Positions 1 to 6,452 of a stretch of DNA of 8,919 nucleotides are shown piece after piece (the first letter of the stretch is position 1; each line of letters starts with the position of its first letter). Source of the DNA: Bacillota bacterium (GTDB taxonomy: Bacteria > Bacillota > Clostridia > Lachnospirales > Lachnospiraceae); the NCBI GenBank assembly GCA_023435505.1, contig JAEYRR010000336.1, positions 1 to 8,919 of the forward strand, in the 5' to 3' direction. The notes beneath the pieces were generated by a model, which saw nothing but the letters and a program-made list of their open reading frames with translations, did not search any database and was not told the origin of the DNA. The translations under genes were made by a program, and so were the position numbers.

Positions 1-604
1 GAACAATACAGTAGGTACAGAAATTATTGCAGCCATACATAATATTTACGCCAGCCTTAAAAGAATATTTTCTCTCACTTGGTAAGTCCTCAACAATCTC
101 AGTGGCTTCTTTCCAGATATCTACCACCATAGTGTCAGATTCCAGTCTGGTCAGGATTAATTCTGCCAGTTTAAAGATATTGTGAGTACCAAATATAATA
201 TCAACAAAACGGTAGCTCTTTTGAATCTTTTCTACTACCACATCTTCCTGCATCATACAGCCACACAAAGCTATCATCATATTAGGGTTCTTTTGTTTTA
301 ATTTATTCAAATGTCCTAGATGGCCATATACTTTTAAATTGGCATTTTCACGTACTGTGCATGTATTATAAATAACGAAATCTGCATTCTCTGTCTCAAC
401 AAGCTCATACCCGATCTTTTCAAGGATACCGGCAATCTTTTCAGAATCTTTTGCATTCATCTGGCATCCAAAAGTTACGATACAAGCAGTCAGCGAACGA
501 CCTAACTTCATCTTTACATCATTCAATCTCTCTTTTGCAAGTTCCATAAATTGAATCTGTCTTGCGGTTTCGCTTGAATCTATGTTGTATTCAGTTCTAC
601 TCAT
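1..604 (-). CDS. miaB: tRNA-2-methylthio-N6-dimethylallyladenosine synthase, N-terminal part (runs off window)
   Basis: Partial gene: 201 codons are visible and the rest lies beyond base 1. MiaB is a radical-SAM enzyme with two [4Fe-4S] clusters that adds a methylthio group to i6A37 of tRNAs reading UNN codons. Visible here is the N-terminal UPF0004 domain with its three cluster cysteines in GCQMN (C47), NTCTVRENA (C82) and CGCMMQ (C116). The start of the radical-SAM domain follows, with GCNNFCTYCIV giving C192, C196 and C199. The radical-SAM barrel and the TRAM domain are outside the window. About 35 residues precede the first conserved block, slightly longer than in E. coli MiaB. The ATG at 604 is supported by AAAGGA eight bases upstream and by a promoter just before it. 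NTCTVRENA and GCQMN favour MiaB over the sister enzymes MtaB and RimO. Confidence 0.96.
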   Translation of the reverse strand, partial: MSRTEYNIDSSETARQIQFMELAKERLNDVKMKLGRSLTACIVTFGCQMNAKDSEKIAGILEKIGYELVETENADFVIYNTCTVRENANLKVYGHLGHLNKLKQKNPNMMIALCGCMMQEDVVVEKIQKSYRFVDIIFGTHNIFKLAELILTRLESDTMVVDIWKEATEIVEDLPSERKYSFKAGVNIMYGCNNFCTYCIV

Positions 605-634
605 AAATATTTCCTTTCCCTATTATCTCCTAGT

Positions 635-663
635 ATTATATAGTTTTTGCCATAAAAGTTCAA
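635..663 (-). promoter_or_regulatory. sigma-A promoter of miaB
   Basis: On the minus strand TTGAAC (658-663) and a perfect TATAAT (635-640) are separated by exactly 17 bases. The expected start point is near base 628, giving a leader of about 24 nt to the miaB ATG at 604 with the AAAGGA ribosome site inside it. No terminator hairpin was seen between the peptidase stop (711) and this promoter, so read-through from the peptidase gene may add to miaB expression. Confidence 0.8.
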
Positions 664-710
664 GTTTAAATCTATGGAAATGGAGAAAGGGGTCTACGAC
701 ACAGGTTCTA

Positions 711-1619
711 TTAGATGGATACTACAGTAAATGGAGTAGCTAAGATCTGACAAAATACTGTTCTCTGAAATTGTAAGGACAATGGAAACTGTGCTTGATC
801 CGGTACCGTCTCTATAGTAAAGGCCGGCATTTTAATCTGTTCCGAATAGAAATGTACCGTATTCCCTCCTGTGTCCCCTACATCAATCTCCCGTTCAGGT
901 AGTACAAGCTTATATCCCGTTACTAGTGCCAGTTTCTTCGCCAGCTCTAATTGTCTTTTATTATAAACCTCTGACATATGACTGCGATGATAATAGATCT
1001 CTTCTCCCCTAGAATGATAGTCTATGTAGGCTTCTGTCCTCACTTCCATCATAACTTTCATTAAGGCTTTCGTTTCCAGTTCAGAGCCTGCCTCATCCCC
1101 AATAAATTTTGATTTCCATGTAATAGAAGGAAAATTGCGATTAAGATCTATGCCACATTGGTTGTATTTCCACTCCTGGTAAGGAATCTCTGTCTCTTTT
1201 GCCATACATAGCTGTTTAGCATTATCTATGACATGAAACCCATTCAGGGCTATCATATACCCATCCGGATTTAAAAGAGGTACCATATAAAGTGTGAACT
1301 CCTCAAAAAATTCTCTAATATCTATATTCCATCTTTTTCTTATGCTCTCACATTCCCTGCTAGATGTATAAGCACAGGCATATTGCTCTGCCATAGCCAT
1401 TAAAGCAGGAGTATTTACAGATTCTCTTCCATGAACACCTCCTGTAAGAAGTATCCCACGTTTTCCTTTTCCAACCTTAAGCATTAAGATACTACGGTTA
1501 GACACTGTGTTTCCGATGGTATGTACCTGTATAAAATCCGGATATACAATGCTTAGTAAGGAAGCATCCTTTACCAGATGATTGTAGTAATAGGGCTTGT
1601 TTAGGGTTACTAGTTTCAT
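711..1619 (-). CDS. M14-family zinc carboxypeptidase (gamma-D-glutamyl-diamino acid endopeptidase-like), cytoplasmic
   Basis: Zinc metallopeptidase of the carboxypeptidase A (M14) fold. Numbering from the GTG at 1628, the family's active-site elements are present: HGRE with zinc ligands H66 and E69, NPDG at 120-123, DLNRNF with substrate-binding R164, zinc ligand H205 in YIDYHSRGEE, and catalytic E273 in FTIE. Bacterial relatives of this size include the M14C enzymes that cut gamma-D-Glu/diaminopimelate bonds in peptidoglycan peptides, so muropeptide recycling or spore cortex metabolism is the best guess; the substrate is not proven. No signal peptide or cell-wall-binding LysM domain is visible, so a cytoplasmic location is likely. 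Three in-frame starts cluster here (GTG 1628, ATG 1625, ATG 1619). AGGTGA lies five bases before the ATG at 1619, which I therefore prefer (302 residues). The gene lies between the cyclo-ligase terminator and the miaB promoter. Confidence 0.88.
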   Translation of the reverse strand: MKLVTLNKPYYYNHLVKDASLLSIVYPDFIQVHTIGNTVSNRSILMLKVGKGKRGILLTGGVHGRESVNTPALMAMAEQYACAYTSSRECESIRKRWNIDIREFFEEFTLYMVPLLNPDGYMIALNGFHVIDNAKQLCMAKETEIPYQEWKYNQCGIDLNRNFPSITWKSKFIGDEAGSELETKALMKVMMEVRTEAYIDYHSRGEEIYYHRSHMSEVYNKRQLELAKKLALVTGYKLVLPEREIDVGDTGGNTVHFYSEQIKMPAFTIETVPDQAQFPLSLQFQRTVFCQILATPFTVVSI

Positions 1620-1645
1620 GAGCATCACCTAAGTCTATTTATATC

Positions 1646-1676
1646 ATTATATTTTTACATGCCCATTTTATAACAA
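1646..1676 (-). promoter_or_regulatory. possible weak promoter of the M14 peptidase gene
   Basis: A perfect TATAAT (1646-1651) lies 26 bases before the preferred ATG at 1619. The best -35 is TTGTTA (1671-1676), with a long 19-base spacer and overlapping the U-tract of the upstream terminator. The placement right after a terminator supports a promoter here, but the spacing is poor. Confidence 0.35.
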
Positions 1677-1713
1677 AAAGAGCTGCAACCTTATCGTAGT
1701 TGCAACTCTTTTT
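1675..1713 (-). terminator. intrinsic terminator of the five-gene operon, overlapping the cyclo-ligase stop codon
   Basis: The minus-strand RNA can form an 11-bp stem (AGAGTTGCAAC, 1699-1709, with GTTGCAGCTCT, 1679-1689; one G-U pair). A 9-base loop separates the arms and UUUU follows. Flanking A's pair with the U's, so the element could also terminate in the opposite direction. The 5' arm encodes the last residues of the cyclo-ligase, and its TAA stop (1691-1693) lies in the loop. Confidence 0.88.
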
Positions 1714-2284
1714 CCACTGCTTTGCAGTTGATAATTTCATTAGAAGTAATTAGGTACTGTAGGGGGATGTCATAAGCCTCCACAGGCAGTTCACCTAACA
1801 CCTGAAACTCATATCCAATCCCACAGGTTATGATGGAGCCTTGCTCCACAGTGGAGAGATATCTGTCATAAAAGCCCCCTCCATATCCCAAACGGTCTCC
1901 GGATTTTGTAAACGCAAGTCCCGGAAGAAGCATAAGAGATGGTTTTCTACTTGATGGGATGGCTTGCTCTAAAGTATCCGGTTCCGGAATACTCTGATAT
2001 CCAGGTGTAATCTGATTCAGGTTCGTAATGATATAAAACCGGATATTCTCTCCTTCCACCTTAGGTAAGGCTACTCTTTTGTTATCTCTTAAAGCCTGTC
2101 GAATAATATCTGTTGTGGGAAGTTCACGGTTGTAGGATGCATAACAATAGACTGTCGAAGTCTCTTGGTATGGCAAAAAGTTAGTCAGTTTTCTACATAC
2201 TTCTTCACCGGCAACCTTAATCTGCTCTCTAGTTAGGCCTTTTTTCTCTGCTCGGATACTATCTCGAATATCTGTCTTATTCAC
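1691..2284 (-). CDS. 5-formyltetrahydrofolate cyclo-ligase
   Basis: This enzyme (methenyltetrahydrofolate synthetase) uses ATP to convert 5-formyl-THF into 5,10-methenyl-THF, returning the storage folate to the one-carbon pool in the cytoplasm. The family signature is clear: RLGYGGGFYDRYL at residues 133-145 (numbered from the upstream ATG), preceded by LLPGLAFTKSGD. ELPT (56-59) and LPKVEG (75-80) match the substrate-binding side. The length of about 198 residues is typical. An ATG at 2290 is possible, but GGGAGG ends only one base before it. The GTG at 2284 lies seven bases from that ribosome site, so I prefer GTG (197 residues). It is the last gene of the operon, 31 bases after the DUF896 stop, and its end is built into the terminator. 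No proA separates it from proB. Confidence 0.94.
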   Translation of the reverse strand: MNKTDIRDSIRAEKKGLTREQIKVAGEEVCRKLTNFLPYQETSTVYCYASYNRELPTTDIIRQALRDNKRVALPKVEGENIRFYIITNLNQITPGYQSIPEPDTLEQAIPSSRKPSLMLLPGLAFTKSGDRLGYGGGFYDRYLSTVEQGSIITCGIGYEFQVLGELPVEAYDIPLQYLITSNEIINCKAVEKELQLR

Positions 2285-2315
2285 CAGCATCCCTCCCTTG
2301 GTACCTTATCCTATC

Positions 2316-2549
2316 CTAATTAAGATTTTTATTATTTAAGTTACGTTTACCCACTTCTTTTAACTCCGTTACGGAACCGTCCTCGTTTAATACAGAGATG
2401 TTATCTAACTGACCTCTTAGATTAGCGCGAATGGTCTTAATATATTCCTGACGAAGTTCTTTTTGTTCCAGTTTTTCTTCTTCTGTAAGACCTTCCGCCT
2501 TACTCTTGTTATAAAGTTCATTAATTCTAGCTATTTTATTATTATCCAT
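2316..2549 (-). CDS. DUF896 (YnzC-like) small helical protein
   Basis: A 77-residue protein that matches the DUF896 / UPF0291 pattern: [35 protein letters not shown] sequence at residues 6-36, then [11 protein letters not shown] (42-52) and a polar tail rich in Asn and Lys. Bacillus YnzC forms a short antiparallel helical pair, and its molecular role is not established. It is highly charged, with no signal peptide or membrane segment. The ATG at 2549 has GGAAGGA about six bases upstream. The gene lies 23 bases after proB and 31 before the cyclo-ligase GTG, with no promoter or terminator in between, so it is inferred to be cotranscribed with both. In Bacillus, ynzC lies with SOS genes; no LexA-type CGAAC-N4-GTTCG site is present here. 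Assignment to the family is firm, function is not. Confidence 0.88.
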   Translation of the reverse strand: MDNNKIARINELYNKSKAEGLTEEEKLEQKELRQEYIKTIRANLRGQLDNISVLNEDGSVTELKEVGKRNLNNKNLN

Positions 2550-2572
2550 ATAGTTCCTTCCAATTATTATAT

Positions 2573-3433
2573 TTAGTATGGATACTGCTCAGTTTTGATA
2601 TAATCCAACAGATTAAAATCCTCCTGAGCATGGGCCAAAAAGATTGTCCCAATGTCTTCTCCTTGCATTACATCCGCGATGTTATCAATTCTCTCTCCAT
2701 TGGCAATCACCATATCAGCTCCCGAAGCAGTGGCAATTTTAGCAGCAGAAAGCTTAGTAGCCATACCACCAGTACCAACACCGCTTACTGCACCCTTACC
2801 CATATCCATAAAGTTAGAATCCAGACGTTCTACCACGTCAATAAATTTGGCATCCGGATTATTATGTGGGTCATCGGTATACAAACCATCAATATCAGAC
2901 ATGAGAATTAATAAATCAGCTCCAATGAGGGCTGTTACAATCGCAGAAAGCGTATCGTTATCACCAAAATTATTATATTGTAACTCATCTGTAGATACGG
3001 TATCATTCTCATTTACGATAGGAATAACACCCAAATGTAATAGCTCCCTAAAAGTATTCTGGGCATTCAAACGGCTGATGTCATTGATCATAGTATATTT
3101 CGTCATCAATACCTGCGCACAGGTCTGGTTATATTCAGAAAAAATCCTCTGATACACCATCATGAGTCTAGCCTGTCCAACCGCTGCACAGGCCTGCCTT
3201 ATACTGGTCTCAGTCGGTTTTTCTTTCAGACCTAAGGCTTTTCTTCCAACTGCAATAGCACCTGAGGAAACCAATACTACTTCTTTTCCCATATTTCTAA
3301 GATCCGTCAGCACTCGGATGAGTTTTTCCATGGTCCTAAGATCCATTTGACCTGTTTCCGGATGCGTAATTGTGGATGAACCAATCTTTATTACAATTCT
3401 CTTTTTGTGTTTTAATAATTCTCTATAGCTCAT
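2573..3433 (-). CDS. proB: glutamate 5-kinase, catalytic domain only (no PUA domain)
   Basis: Catalyses the first step of proline synthesis, ATP + L-glutamate to L-glutamyl 5-phosphate. Amino-acid-kinase motifs occur in order (numbered from the ATG at 3433): KIGSS 16-20, VSSGAIAVG 55-63, NENDTVS 141-147, FGDNDTLSA 156-164, [11 protein letters not shown] 179-189 and GTGGMATK 220-227. The E. coli enzyme is about 367 residues with a C-terminal PUA domain; this one ends at 286, just after the kinase domain, as is seen in some clostridial enzymes. A TTG at 3445 would extend it by four residues, but GGGGG five bases before the ATG at 3433 supports the ATG. The next enzyme, ProA (glutamyl phosphate reductase), often adjacent, is absent on both sides, so it must be encoded elsewhere. 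Third gene of the operon, 31 bases after the COG2509 gene. Confidence 0.96.
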   Translation of the reverse strand: MSYRELLKHKKRIVIKIGSSTITHPETGQMDLRTMEKLIRVLTDLRNMGKEVVLVSSGAIAVGRKALGLKEKPTETSIRQACAAVGQARLMMVYQRIFSEYNQTCAQVLMTKYTMINDISRLNAQNTFRELLHLGVIPIVNENDTVSTDELQYNNFGDNDTLSAIVTALIGADLLILMSDIDGLYTDDPHNNPDAKFIDVVERLDSNFMDMGKGAVSGVGTGGMATKLSAAKIATASGADMVIANGERIDNIADVMQGEDIGTIFLAHAQEDFNLLDYIKTEQYPY

Positions 3434-3464
3434 ATTGTCCCCCAAACTTTAAATTGATACTCAA

Positions 3465-5069
3465 TCAATATTTATTAGAATACCGGCTGGCAATGGCTTC
3501 ATACACCTTAATGCCATCCATGGCAGCAGATGTGATACCACCGGCATAACCAGCACCCTCTCCACAAGGATAGATACCAATTACTTCACTTTCCAAACCT
3601 TCATTTCTAAGTATTCTAATCGGCGAAGAAGTCCTGGTTTCCACACCTGATAAAATGGCATCCTCATTAGCAAACCCGGAAATCTTACTTTCAAAATATT
3701 CTACACCTTCTATGATAGCCTCTGCAACATAATTCGGCACACATTTTCGAAGATTTGCAAATGTATACTCTCCTTTTATGTTAGGAGTCACCTCGCCGAA
3801 ACCAGTGCTAGTCTCATTAGCTTTAAAGTCACCGAATTTCTGAATTGGTACAAAGCCCTTTCCAAGCTCATAGGCAGCCTTCTCATACTGCCGTTGAAAA
3901 TACATTCCCGCAAGCGGTGAATCCCCTTCAAAATCCTCCTTTGAGACATTAACCACCATAGCGGAATTGGCATTAATGGCATCTCTCTTATAGTTACTCA
4001 TACCATTTACCACCATATATCCCTCTTCTGAGGAGGAATTCACCACATAGCCCCCCGGACACATACAGAAGGAATAGATGCTTCGTCCATTACTTGCATG
4101 ATGGGTAAGCTTATAATCCGCTGCCGGAAGCTTCTTATAGGCATCCCCATACTGACTTTTATTGATTATTTCCTGAGGATGCTCGATTCTTAATCCAATG
4201 GCAAAATTCTTTTGTTCCATAGGAATATTGCGTTTATACATCATCTCAAAACTGTCTCTTGCGCTATGTCCCAAGGCAAGCACACAGATAGAACAATCGA
4301 TACGTGTTGTATCATTAACAAGGACTCCTTTTAGTTTTCCCTCTTCTATGATGAGATCTGTCATCTTACTGTTAAAATGCACCTCTCCACCCCAGGCAAT
4401 GATCTGCTGTCTCATGGAACGGACTACGTCGATTAGCCTGTCAGTACCAATATGGGGTTTGTTCATATATAGGATTTCCTGTGGAGCCCCGTGATTTACA
4501 AAGGTCTCGTAGATTAGGCGGTTTCGACCGGATGGATCCTTTACAACCGTATTTAACTTCCCATCAGAGAAAGTTCCTGCTCCACCCTCCCCAAACTGTA
4601 CATTGGATTCAGGTTTTAACTGCCTGGTTTTCCAATACTCATTCACATCAGCTACTCTGGTATCAACATCCGCCCCACGTTCCAATATTATTGGTCTAAA
4701 GCCATCCTTGGCAAGCATATAGGCACAAAACAGCCCCGCAGGTCCTGTACCAACTACGATAGGCCGATGCTTAGGGGTAAGGGCTCCGTTTGGTGTAAAG
4801 GAATATTTCTTATCGCTTGCTAAGGTAATGTTTTGATTCCGGTTTCGTTTTAGAATCTGTTCTTCCTTTGGCACCGAAACATCTATGGTATAGATATATT
4901 TAATCTCTGACTTCTTTCTGGCATCTATGGACTTTTTTCGGATACTAAGTTCCTCAATTCTTGCCTCTTCGATGCGTAACAGTCTGGCTGCTTCTTTTCT
5001 AAGCTGTTTTCCTTCCTTACCTTCTTCGACTTTATCTATGCTGATTTTTAATTGCGCAATTCTTATCAT
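3465..5069 (-). CDS. FAD-dependent oxidoreductase of the COG2509 family
   Basis: A 534-residue flavoprotein of a widespread family whose substrate is not known. Residues 1-65 form a basic N-terminal domain (KQLRKEAARLLRIEEARIEE), as is usual for COG2509. The Rossmann FAD-binding motif VGTGPAG is at 106-112, followed by ILERG (128-132), the acidic end of the second strand. Further family blocks are NVQFGEGGAGTFSDGKL (156-172), ALGHSARD (265-272), CMCPGG with two cysteines (335-340), ETRTSSP (477-483) and a C-terminal FAD-contacting block GEGAGYAGGITSAAMDG (503-519). No signal peptide or membrane segment is visible. The ATG at 5069 lies one base after the stop of the HI0933-family gene, and its AAAGGA ribosome site is inside that gene's last codons, so translation is probably coupled. 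A weak 6-bp hairpin (3453-3469) spans its stop codon. Confidence 0.9.
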   Translation of the reverse strand: MIRIAQLKISIDKVEEGKEGKQLRKEAARLLRIEEARIEELSIRKKSIDARKKSEIKYIYTIDVSVPKEEQILKRNRNQNITLASDKKYSFTPNGALTPKHRPIVVGTGPAGLFCAYMLAKDGFRPIILERGADVDTRVADVNEYWKTRQLKPESNVQFGEGGAGTFSDGKLNTVVKDPSGRNRLIYETFVNHGAPQEILYMNKPHIGTDRLIDVVRSMRQQIIAWGGEVHFNSKMTDLIIEEGKLKGVLVNDTTRIDCSICVLALGHSARDSFEMMYKRNIPMEQKNFAIGLRIEHPQEIINKSQYGDAYKKLPAADYKLTHHASNGRSIYSFCMCPGGYVVNSSSEEGYMVVNGMSNYKRDAINANSAMVVNVSKEDFEGDSPLAGMYFQRQYEKAAYELGKGFVPIQKFGDFKANETSTGFGEVTPNIKGEYTFANLRKCVPNYVAEAIIEGVEYFESKISGFANEDAILSGVETRTSSPIRILRNEGLESEVIGIYPCGEGAGYAGGITSAAMDGIKVYEAIASRYSNKY

Positions 5070-5070
5070 G

Positions 5071-6297
5071 TCAATTCCTTTCTAGACAGTGGCTTCCTGC
5101 CACATAACCGGTAGACCAGGCCCATTGAAGATTGTAGCCTCCGCAGGTACCTTCTACATCCAGTAATTCTCCCGTCAAATAGATACCCTTATTTTTTATG
5201 CTCTCCAGTGTTAATGGACTTACCTCTGAAGCATCTACTCCCCCAGCGCAAACCTGGGCCTGTTCAAATCCATTGGCACAAGAGATTGGCACTCTAAAGT
5301 TCTTGATTAAATCAGCCAGAGCATTTAGTCTATGCCGATCAATCCTACCGACATTCTCAGTTTCTTTCATTCCTGCCTGTTTCACAAGTAAAAATGCAAG
5401 TTTATAAGGAAATAGACCAATTAAATACTCCTGAGCTGTCTTTTCAGGGTGAGCTAGCTGTCTTTTTAGTAGTAACGTAATAGTTTCCTCCCTTGTATAA
5501 TCCGGTAAAAGGTCTAACAAAACCTCCACCTTCTTTCCCTGGTTTAACGCCTTCGTAGCATAGCGACTAATCTGAAACACTGGTATGCCGGAGATTCCAT
5601 AGTCTGTAATCTGTAATTCTCCAACCTCAGAAGTCAAGGGCTTTTCCTTTATTACTACCGTTACTTTAGAATTAATACGAATTCCTGAAATCTGTTTAAA
5701 TAGTTTAAGTGGTGAACGTAAAGCAACCAGTGCTTCTGTCACCGGTACAATCTTATGGCCTAAGCTCTTAGCTAAGTCATATCCACTTCCATCTGACCCA
5801 AGCTTACTGCCTGCCTTTCCTCCTGTTGCCAGAATGACTGCTTTGGACTCATAAGAGGACTGATCTGTAATAACCATATATCCATGGCTTTTTTTCTGTA
5901 TCTTTGTGACACTCTCCGAAAGATGAATGTCCACCATAAGCCTTCTTAACTCCATAGTTAGAACTTCGACAATAGCAGCTGCCTGCATGGAAGCCGGATA
6001 GAGATAACCGTTTTTCTCCTTTGGTTCAACTCCCAGTTCTCTAAAAAAAGAAATGGTATCCTTCACAGAAAACTGCTCAAGGATAGGAGTAATTACTTCT
6101 GGTGTATCGGAACGATACACTGACTCATCATAATAGGTATTGGAATAATTGCACTTTCCATTTCCTGTAGCCAGTATCTTTTTCCCCAGTTTTTCTTTTT
6201 TATCTAAAAGCAGAACAGAGAGACCTCTTCTGGCAGCTACAATGGCCGCAACCATACCAGAGGCTCCTCCTCCTACAACTATAACATCTGTATTCAA
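5071..6297 (-). CDS. HI0933-family (YhiN/BaiN-like) NAD(P)/FAD-dependent flavoprotein
   Basis: A 408-residue cytoplasmic flavoprotein of the HI0933/YhiN family, often annotated 'aminoacetone oxidase family' although its physiological reaction is unsettled. BaiN, a member from bile-acid-converting clostridia, has been linked to steroid reduction. The N-terminal FAD motif DVIVVGGGASGM is at 4-15. It is followed by LDKKEKLGKK (31-40) and the family hallmark ILATGNGKCNYSN (41-53). ATGG (157-160) closes the second FAD segment. AGGV (351-354) and GTCGGYNLQWAWSTG (383-397) form the C-terminal FAD-binding end. The start is TTG at 6297: AGGAGG lies seven bases upstream, the beta strand begins four residues later, and no suitable in-frame ATG exists. 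It is the first gene of the operon, 26 bases after the likely transcription start, and is followed after one base by the COG2509 gene. Confidence 0.92.
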   Translation of the reverse strand: MNTDVIVVGGGASGMVAAIVAARRGLSVLLLDKKEKLGKKILATGNGKCNYSNTYYDESVYRSDTPEVITPILEQFSVKDTISFFRELGVEPKEKNGYLYPASMQAAAIVEVLTMELRRLMVDIHLSESVTKIQKKSHGYMVITDQSSYESKAVILATGGKAGSKLGSDGSGYDLAKSLGHKIVPVTEALVALRSPLKLFKQISGIRINSKVTVVIKEKPLTSEVGELQITDYGISGIPVFQISRYATKALNQGKKVEVLLDLLPDYTREETITLLLKRQLAHPEKTAQEYLIGLFPYKLAFLLVKQAGMKETENVGRIDRHRLNALADLIKNFRVPISCANGFEQAQVCAGGVDASEVSPLTLESIKNKGIYLTGELLDVEGTCGGYNLQWAWSTGYVAGSHCLERN

Positions 6298-6318
6298 ACA
6301 ATTTCCTCCTAATCGTTC

Positions 6319-6333
6319 TCATTATCATCATAA
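6319..6333 (-). promoter_or_regulatory. possible PerR/Fur-type operator overlapping the -10 region
   Basis: The minus-strand sequence TTATGATGATAATGA agrees with the PerR box TTATAATNATTATAA at 11 of 14 defined positions and contains the inverted repeat ATTAT-N4-ATAAT. It overlaps the -10 and start point, where a repressor would act. The region is AT-rich, so chance matches are common. This is a tentative call. Confidence 0.2.
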
Positions 6334-6358
6334 TATCTATTTTAAATACCCTTGTCAA
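6330..6358 (-). promoter_or_regulatory. sigma-A promoter of the five-gene flavoprotein/proB/folate operon
   Basis: On the minus strand a perfect TTGACA (6353-6358) and TATTAT (6330-6335) are separated by 17 bases. Transcription would start near 6323, about 25 nt before the TTG start at 6297, with AGGAGG (6305-6310) in the leader. This is the strongest promoter in the window and lies just after the structured terminator region. No other promoter was seen between here and 1713, so all five genes are inferred to form one transcript. Confidence 0.85.
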
Positions 6359-6375
6359 CGATAAAGCGACAATAG

Positions 6376-6448
6376 AAAAAGCCATCTTTCTTGAAGGGTG
6401 GGTTTCCCAGATATCAATCTGATGAAACATCTCTTAGAAAGATAGCTT
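6376..6448 (-). terminator. branched, U-tailed RNA structure: terminator of the BofC-like gene or structured RNA
   Basis: Starting five bases after the BofC-like stop codon, the minus-strand RNA can form a 13-bp closing helix (AAGCTATCTTTCT, 6436-6448, with AGAAAGATGGCTT, 6379-6391; one G-U pair). It extends by AAG/CTT past a 2-base bulge and is followed by a U run (6376-6380). Instead of a small loop, the helix encloses three directly abutting small hairpins: GATG-TTT-CATC (6421-6431), AGAT-TGAT-ATCT (6409-6420) and GGG-AAA-CCC (6400-6408). Only a few bases remain unpaired. The U-tail and position argue for a terminator; the multi-branched interior is unusual for one. Confidence 0.6.
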
Positions 6449-6452
6449 ATCA

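Noticed and set aside
2550..2572. LexA-type site before the DUF896 gene, as might be expected from Bacillus ynzC
   Set aside because: The 23-base spacer contains no CGAAC-N4-GTTCG or near match.
2652..3152. Long plus-strand open frame opposite proB, with two further plus-strand frames at 2630-2911 and 3162-3350
   Set aside because: Antisense shadows of a highly conserved kinase gene: composition follows the proB codons, and no recognisable domain is present.
3453..3469. Inverted repeat ATTGAT-N5-ATCAAT across the COG2509 gene stop codon
   Set aside because: Only six AT-rich pairs with three U's after it; too weak for a terminator inside what looks like a continuous operon.
6419..6425. CTGATGA on the plus strand, resembling the hammerhead ribozyme core
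   Set aside because: No stem II followed by GAAA in the correct position, and no flanking stems I and III arranged around it.
6200..6430. Minus-strand frame of 76 codons covering the operon promoter and the start of the HI0933-family gene
   Set aside because: It overlaps a certain gene in another frame, has no ribosome binding site, and its span is explained by the structured RNA, promoter and leader.
6379..6448. tRNA-like cloverleaf
   Set aside because: The closing helix is 13 bp rather than 7, no GTTCRANNC T-loop or anticodon arm of correct size is present, and a U-tract rather than CCA follows.
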